Source of the DNA: Lutimonas halocynthiae
Lineage (GTDB): Bacteria > Bacteroidota > Bacteroidia > Flavobacteriales > Flavobacteriaceae
NCBI RefSeq assembly: GCF_030409835.1
Contig: NZ_JAUFQO010000004.1
Location: forward strand, 992,001 to 1,056,000
DNA: 64,000 nucleotides
Reading direction: 5' to 3'
Below, piece after piece: positions 59,256-64,000 of the stretch. Numbering within the stretch: position 1 is the stretch's first letter; each line of letters opens with the position of its first letter. Made by a program: the position numbers and the translations under genes. The notes under the pieces are model-generated. The model was not told the DNA's origin. It worked only from the letters and a program-made list of their open reading frames with translations, and searched no databases.

Positions 59256-61925
59256 CTAAACTGACAGATTTGGTTGTAGCCATTTCATTGCCATTTCTTT
59301 AGATATCCCTTTTCTATTGGCATAGTCTTCTACCTGCTCTACGGTCACTTTTCCTAATCCAAAATATTTCGATTCAGGATTGGCAAAATAATAACCAGAT
59401 ACTGCTGCTGCAGGCCACATAGCCTTGCTTTCAGTTAATTTCACGCCGATGATTTTTTCAACATCCAGAAGTTCCCAAATGGTATCTTTTTCTAAATGAT
59501 CAGGGCAGGCTGGATAACCAGGAGCTGGCCTTATTCCTTTATAGGCTTCTTTGATGAGTTCTTTATTATCAAGGTTTTCATTTTTGGCATATCCCCAATG
59601 TTTCATTCTGACCTGCTGGTGCAAATATTCTGCAAAAGCTTCGGCAAATCTATCGGCTATAGCCTGAGCCATAATGGCATTATAATCATCATGGTCTTCT
59701 TTGTATTTGTTTGCCAGCTCGTCAACACCAAAAATAGCAACGCAAAAAGCGCCCATATAATCTTGTTTTTCTTCAACGGGTGCAATAAAATCAGCCAAAG
59801 CATAACTCGGTATGCCTTCTTTTTTGTGCAATTGCTGTCTTAGGGTTCTAAACCTTGTGACTTCTTTCTTATTCTTAGTGATTACGATATCATCTTCATC
59901 AATGGTATTGGCTTCATACAATCCAAAAATTCCCTTTGCCTTGAATAGCTGTTTCGCAATGATCATCTCTATCATTTTTTGAGCATCTTCATAGACATGA
60001 GTTGCTTGTTCACCAACCACCTCATCTGTTAAAATGCCAGGAAATTTTCCATGAAGATCCCAAGACAAAAAGAAGGGCTGCCAATCAACAAATGGAAGTA
60101 ATTCCTTTAAGCTAATCTGCTTAAGCGCCTGAACCCCAATTTCAATCGGTTTCTTAATCTCAGTTTGTTTCCAATCGATTTTAAATTTATTTCTTCTCGC
60201 CTCTGCAATCGATACATAACGCTTTGTTTTACCTCTTTTTAGAAATTTCTCTCTAAAGGATTCATAATCCTTTTTAAGGTTCACTACATATTCATTGGCA
60301 CTCTTCTTATTAAGTAAGTTAGAAACCACGGTAACAGCTCTAGAAGCATCATTAACATGAACAACAGCATTTTTATATTCTGTATCAATTTTAACAACTG
60401 TATGCGCTTTTGAAGTAGTTGCTCCTCCAATTAAAAGAGGGATGTTTAGGTCTCTCCTTTCCATTTCTTTGGCTAGGTACACCATTTCATCTAAAGATGG
60501 GGTGATCAAACCCGAAAGCCCAATAGCATCCACATTTTCTTTTATAGCCGTATCAATTATTTTTTCAGGCGGAACCATAACCCCAAGATCAACGATCTCG
60601 TAATTATTACAACCCAAAACTACACTCACAATATTTTTTCCTATATCATGAACATCACCTTTTACAGTAGCCATTAAAATCTTCCCTAATGATCTTTGGG
60701 TCTCTCCTTTTTCTTCTTCTATAAAAGGATTGAGATAGGCTACTGCCTTCTTCATCACCCTGGCCGATTTAACCACCTGAGGCAAAAACATTTTTCCTGA
60801 ACCAAAAAGATCTCCAACCACATTCATACCAGTCATCAAATGCCCTTCTATAACTTCAATGGGTTTATCGACCTGTAACCTGGCTTCTTCAACATCTTGA
60901 ATGATAAAAGCATCTATTCCTTTGACCAAGGCGTGGGTAATTTTATCTTGTACAGGGGCACTTCTCCACTCCTGGTCAGCAACTTCTACTTTTTTACTTC
61001 CCTTTACCGATTGAGCAAAATCAAGCAGCCTTTCAGTAGCATCCTCTCTTCTGTTTAAAATCACATCTTCAACATGCTCCAGTAAGTCTTTTGGAATTTC
61101 ATCATATACTTCCAACATCGTTGGGTTTACGATACCAATATTCATCCCCGCCTTAATTGCATGATACAAGAAAACGGAATGCATCGCTTCCCTGACGCCA
61201 TTATTTCCTCTGAACGAAAAAGAAACATTACTAACACCTCCACTAACATTCGCATTAGGAAGGTTTTCCCTTACCCATCTGGTCGCTTCAATAAAATCAA
61301 TAGCATTTAATTTGTGTTCATCCATCCCTGTTGCTACAGGAAATATATTGAGGTCAAAGATGATATCCTCACTTGGCAGTCCTACTTTGTTCACCAGAAT
61401 ATCATATGATCGTTTGGCTATCTCAATACGTCGGTCGTAGTTATCGGCTTGACCTACCTCGTCAAACGCCATCACAATCACGGCAGCTCCGTATCTTTTC
61501 ACGCGAGTCGCCTCCCAGATAAATTTTTCTTCCCCTTCTTTAAGTGAAATGGAATTCACTACACATTTACCTTGCGCCACTTGAAGGCCTGCCTCAATGA
61601 TTTCCCATTTAGAACTGTCGATCATAATAGGAACCCTGCAAATATCAGGCTCTGCGGCGATAAGATTCATAAACCTTACCATGGCTTCTTTACCATCAAT
61701 AAGACCATCGTCCATGTTGATGTCTATGATCTGTGCGCCTCCGTCTACCTGATGTCTGGCTATGTCTAATGCTTCATCAAATTGCTCTTCCTTAATCAGG
61801 CGTAAGAATTTTTTTGATCCAGCAACATTAGTCCGTTCACCAACATTGATAAAATTACTGTTCTCGTTAAGCACTAAGGGCTCTAAACCCGATAAGTGTA
61901 AATATCTTTTATTCTCTGTTTTCAT
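59256..61925 (-). CDS. metH: Cobalamin-dependent methionine synthase, C-terminal half
   Basis: An 889-residue protein with the pterin-binding domain (about 20-290; [37 protein letters not shown]), the B12-binding cap and Rossmann domains (about 300-550; [20 protein letters not shown] with the axial His), and the AdoMet activation domain (about 570-889; [19 protein letters not shown]). The homocysteine-binding half is encoded separately at 62213-63217, as common in Bacteroidota. It moves the methyl group from 5-methyl-THF to homocysteine. Only three bases separate it from the ABM gene upstream. Confidence 0.97.
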   Translation of the reverse strand: MKTENKRYLHLSGLEPLVLNENSNFINVGERTNVAGSKKFLRLIKEEQFDEALDIARHQVDGGAQIIDINMDDGLIDGKEAMVRFMNLIAAEPDICRVPIMIDSSKWEIIEAGLQVAQGKCVVNSISLKEGEEKFIWEATRVKRYGAAVIVMAFDEVGQADNYDRRIEIAKRSYDILVNKVGLPSEDIIFDLNIFPVATGMDEHKLNAIDFIEATRWVRENLPNANVSGGVSNVSFSFRGNNGVREAMHSVFLYHAIKAGMNIGIVNPTMLEVYDEIPKDLLEHVEDVILNRREDATERLLDFAQSVKGSKKVEVADQEWRSAPVQDKITHALVKGIDAFIIQDVEEARLQVDKPIEVIEGHLMTGMNVVGDLFGSGKMFLPQVVKSARVMKKAVAYLNPFIEEEKGETQRSLGKILMATVKGDVHDIGKNIVSVVLGCNNYEIVDLGVMVPPEKIIDTAIKENVDAIGLSGLITPSLDEMVYLAKEMERRDLNIPLLIGGATTSKAHTVVKIDTEYKNAVVHVNDASRAVTVVSNLLNKKSANEYVVNLKKDYESFREKFLKRGKTKRYVSIAEARRNKFKIDWKQTEIKKPIEIGVQALKQISLKELLPFVDWQPFFLSWDLHGKFPGILTDEVVGEQATHVYEDAQKMIEMIIAKQLFKAKGIFGLYEANTIDEDDIVITKNKKEVTRFRTLRQQLHKKEGIPSYALADFIAPVEEKQDYMGAFCVAIFGVDELANKYKEDHDDYNAIMAQAIADRFAEAFAEYLHQQVRMKHWGYAKNENLDNKELIKEAYKGIRPAPGYPACPDHLEKDTIWELLDVEKIIGVKLTESKAMWPAAAVSGYYFANPESKYFGLGKVTVEQVEDYANRKGISKEMAMKWLQPNLSV

Positions 61926-61928
61926 TTT

Positions 61929-62210
61929 CTATTGATAATGCATTACAACCGGAAAAGGGTCGTAATAATGATGCAATATTTTTTTCCATTCTTGATAGGC
62001 TTCTGAGCCTCTAAATCCAATTTCATGATCCTCAACGGTTTCCCATTGTACTAAAAGCAGGTAATTATCATCTTGTTCGAGGCATTTTTTTAACTCATGA
62101 GAGAGGTACCCCTTTTGTGAAGAAATCAAACGCTCAGCCAAAGAAAAACTTTCCTCGAAATCTTTGGATTGTCCTTTTTTAATCTCTAAAATTGCTACTT
62201 CAAGTACCAT
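61929..62210 (-). CDS. ABM-domain (antibiotic biosynthesis monooxygenase-like) protein
   Basis: A 93-residue ferredoxin-like protein with the ABM pattern: VLEVAILEIKKGQSKDFEE, GYLSHELKKCLEQDDNYLL and VQWETVEDHEIGFRGSEAYQ. Such proteins range from monooxygenases to small-molecule binders. Its place between the two MetH halves with gaps of only two and three bases is notable; it is presumably co-translated with them. A role in methionine synthesis or B12 protection is speculation. Confidence 0.85.
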   Translation of the reverse strand: MVLEVAILEIKKGQSKDFEESFSLAERLISSQKGYLSHELKKCLEQDDNYLLLVQWETVEDHEIGFRGSEAYQEWKKILHHYYDPFPVVMHYQ

Positions 62211-62212
62211 CT

Positions 62213-63217
62213 TTAAGAAACTAAGGCCTTCTTTCTTGGTTCATACTTGTCGGCTAAATCTGCAATCGCCTTTATATGTGCCGGTGTTGTACCACAACAA
62301 CCTCCCACAATATTGATCAGATTCCTTTTCATATACTCCTCGATTTGCTCAGCCATTTGATCTGGTGTTTCATCATATTCTCCAAAGGCATTTGGCAATC
62401 CTGCATTAGGATGTGCAGAGATTGCAAAATCTGTTTTTGGTGAAATCGCTTCCAAATGTGGCTGTAATAAATTAGCGCCCAAGGCACAATTAAAACCAAT
62501 CGTAAATAAAGGAATATGGGCTACAGATATTAAAAAGGCCTCTGCCGTTTGGCCGGATAAGGTTCTTCCACTGGCATCAGTTATCGTTCCACTCAACATG
62601 ATTGGCACATCTAAACCTCTTTCTTCTTTTATCTCTTCAATAGCGAATAAAGCTGCTTTGGCATTGAGCGTATCAAAAACGGTTTCAACCAGTAATATAT
62701 CTGCTCCTCCATCGAGCAAAGCCTCTGCCTGTTGTTTATAGGCTATTCTCAACTCGTCAAAAGTAATGGCCCTGAATCCAGGATCATTAACATCTGGTGA
62801 CATACTTGCTGTCTTGTTCGTTGGCCCCATAGATCCAGCAACAAATCTTGGTTTGTGCGGTTCTTTTTCTGTAAACTCTATAGCCACTTCTTTTGCAAGT
62901 CTGGCTGATTCATAGTTCAGTTCGTATACCAGGTCTTCCATGGCATAATCAGCCATCGCAATAGTGGTTCCTGAAAAGGTATTGGTTTCAAGAATATCTG
63001 CTCCTGCTGCCAAATACTTTCTGTGAATTTCCTTAATAGCCTCTGGTTGCGTCAAGGTTAAAAGATCATTATTCCCTTTTAAAAGAATTTCATAATCTTT
63101 AAATCGCTCTCCGCGATAATCCTCCTCTTCAAACTTATAGGCCTGAATCATCGTACCCATAGCGCCATCTAATATCATGATGCGCTGCTCCAAAATTTTC
63201 TCTAATGTTTCTCTCAT
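62213..63217 (-). CDS. metH: Methionine synthase, homocysteine-binding half
   Basis: A 334-residue homocysteine S-methyltransferase domain. [20 protein letters not shown] at the start, [19 protein letters not shown], the zinc Cys in [12 protein letters not shown] and the pair in [13 protein letters not shown] are all in place. It works together with the C-terminal half encoded at 59256-61925. Its start overlaps the DUF2061 stop by four bases. Confidence 0.97.
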   Translation of the reverse strand: MRETLEKILEQRIMILDGAMGTMIQAYKFEEEDYRGERFKDYEILLKGNNDLLTLTQPEAIKEIHRKYLAAGADILETNTFSGTTIAMADYAMEDLVYELNYESARLAKEVAIEFTEKEPHKPRFVAGSMGPTNKTASMSPDVNDPGFRAITFDELRIAYKQQAEALLDGGADILLVETVFDTLNAKAALFAIEEIKEERGLDVPIMLSGTITDASGRTLSGQTAEAFLISVAHIPLFTIGFNCALGANLLQPHLEAISPKTDFAISAHPNAGLPNAFGEYDETPDQMAEQIEEYMKRNLINIVGGCCGTTPAHIKAIADLADKYEPRKKALVS

Positions 63218-63462
63218 ATGCCTCTTTTACCCCATTTTATCATGTTCCATGTTCTTTCATGAAAGAAGTACAAAAACATTTTGGTAAAGATCTCTATGCC
63301 TCCAATAGATATCGCCGTTTTAATCTCCCCTGTAAGGAAATATGAAATAACAATGGTATCTATAGTGCCTAAAGTTCTCCAGGTGAATGCCTTAACAATA
63401 CTCCTTCTTTTTGTTTCTCCTCTTTTATAATATTGATCGTTCTTAGAATTAAATAATACCAT
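63214..63462 (-). CDS. DUF2061 membrane protein
   Basis: An 82-residue protein with the DUF2061 pattern: [40 protein letters not shown] and [13 protein letters not shown]. It has two membrane helices. In many bacteria it lies in sulfur-assimilation or cysteine/methionine operons, as here, but its role is not known. Four bases from the upstream gene and overlapping metH. Confidence 0.92.
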   Translation of the reverse strand: MVLFNSKNDQYYKRGETKRRSIVKAFTWRTLGTIDTIVISYFLTGEIKTAISIGGIEIFTKMFLYFFHERTWNMIKWGKRGI

Positions 63463-63466
63463 AGTT

Positions 63467-64000
63467 CTAATTGTTTAAGGCTTGTGACAAGTCTTCTACA
63501 ATATCTGAAATATTTTCCAATCCTACTGATACTCTTATTAATCCATCTGTAATTCCAACGATATTCCTTTCTTCTACTGATAGTTTACTATGCGTTGATG
63601 ATGCAGGGTGCGTCACGATAGTTCTGGTGTCTCCCAGGTTAGCAGACAAAGAACACATTTGTAATTTATCTAAAAACTTTCGACCTCCTTCTATACCTCC
63701 CTTGACCTCAAAAGCAACTATATTTCCTCCCTTTTTCATCTGTTTTACGGCAATGTCATACTGCGGATGAGACTTTAAAAATGGATACCTTACCCCATTC
63801 ACTTGCTTGTGTTTTTCAAGATATTCTGCAACTTCCAAAGCATTTTCACAGTGCCTGTCAACTCTTACACTTAAAGTTTCAAGACTCTTTGATAAAATCC
63901 ATGAATTAAAAGGTGATAAGGACGGGCCTGTATTTCTCGCAAATAGGTAAATCTCTCTAATCAACTCGGCCTTACCAACGGTAATACCTCCTAAAACCCT
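63467..64000 (-). CDS. PLP-dependent Cys/Met metabolism enzyme (homoserine sulfhydrylase type), partial
   Basis: The C-terminal 177 residues of a Cys/Met-metabolism PLP enzyme (PF01053); it enters from the right edge. It begins RVLGGITVGKAELIREIYLF, then ARNTGPSLSPFNSWILSKSL, LETLSVRVDRHCENALEVAE and LGDTRTIVTHPASSTHSKLS, with the substrate-binding Arg in IRVSVGLENISD. It is probably O-succinyl- or O-acetylhomoserine sulfhydrylase, given the metH/metF neighbours, but cystathionine gamma-synthase is not excluded. The active-site Lys region is outside the window. Confidence 0.92.
   Translation of the reverse strand, partial: RVLGGITVGKAELIREIYLFARNTGPSLSPFNSWILSKSLETLSVRVDRHCENALEVAEYLEKHKQVNGVRYPFLKSHPQYDIAVKQMKKGGNIVAFEVKGGIEGGRKFLDKLQMCSLSANLGDTRTIVTHPASSTHSKLSVEERNIVGITDGLIRVSVGLENISDIVEDLSQALNN

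Overview
The window looks like a marine-type member of the Flavobacteriia (Bacteroidota). Evidence seen in the sequence: low GC in most of it, Bacteroidota-type promoters (TTTG, 19 bases, TAnnTTTG; a perfect example precedes tRNA-Asp), many short MKK-type signal peptides and lipoproteins, a type IX secretion sorting domain, LytTR regulation, DUF6090 proteins and a split MetH. No genus is claimed.

The right end (about 56.4-64 kb) is ordinary chromosome, all on the minus strand: a DUF58 protein, thioredoxin, and a methionine operon (PLP sulfhydrylase, DUF2061, MetH N-half, ABM-domain protein, MetH C-half, MetF). It is bounded by an intact tRNA-Asp(GTC) at 56305-56378.

Everything from that tRNA leftwards to about 0.4 kb is an accessory array. 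Ten partial copies of the tRNA-Asp 3' end lie at about 0.62, 8.25, 10.2, 14.3, 20.26, 24.35, 27.45, 47.65, 49.46 and 51.54 kb, all in the orientation of the real tRNA. They match from the T-loop to the end of the tRNA and diverge just inside the T-arm, as expected for tyrosine-recombinase attachment sites. Nine of the ten carry, on the side 3' of the tRNA, the same ~150-250 bp block: a run of the heptamer AAGTGTT, a spacer, a run of the roughly complementary heptamer AGTCCTT, and the remains of the tRNA-Asp terminator. Three sites have tyrosine recombinase fragments beside them and a fourth has a likely fragment; DUF6090 genes or fragments sit at four sites. I read this as serial integration of small islets at one tRNA gene.

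Cargo by islet: A (0.6-8.2 kb) bestrophin, exported SDR, serine hydrolase, LytS/LytR, DUF6624. B (8.3-10.2) serine hydrolase. C (10.2-14.3) BNR-repeat T9SS protein and subtilase. D (14.3-20.2) lipoprotein hydrolase, DUF6500-like protein, S41 peptidase, amidohydrolase, DUF427. E (20.3-24.3) GC-rich S9 peptidase, DUF6090, integrase relic. F (24.4-27.4) outer-membrane protein and sulfatase. G (27.5-47.6) a 20-kb glycyl-radical enzyme island. H (47.7-49.4) C45 acyltransferase-like hydrolase. I (49.5-51.5) DUF6090 and integrase fragment. J (51.6-56.3) amidohydrolase, barrel protein, alpha-carbonic anhydrase, lipoprotein. Most small islets carry one or a few exported hydrolases.

Island G is one long minus-strand set. 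A three-PAS FixL-like kinase with a ParD-type ribbon-helix-helix N-terminus (and a perfect palindrome just before its start) and a FixJ-type regulator lie upstream. Then come a lone receiver, an outer-membrane protein, rhodanese, CoA-disulfide reductase-rhodanese, SBF and SulP transporters, a GC-rich glycyl radical enzyme with an unusual ACVG cysteine motif, a phosphofructokinase-like protein lacking the usual catalytic residues, the radical-SAM activase, a DUF2490 protein, DUF5692 and a Na+/H+ antiporter-like permease. The substrate of this system could not be assigned.
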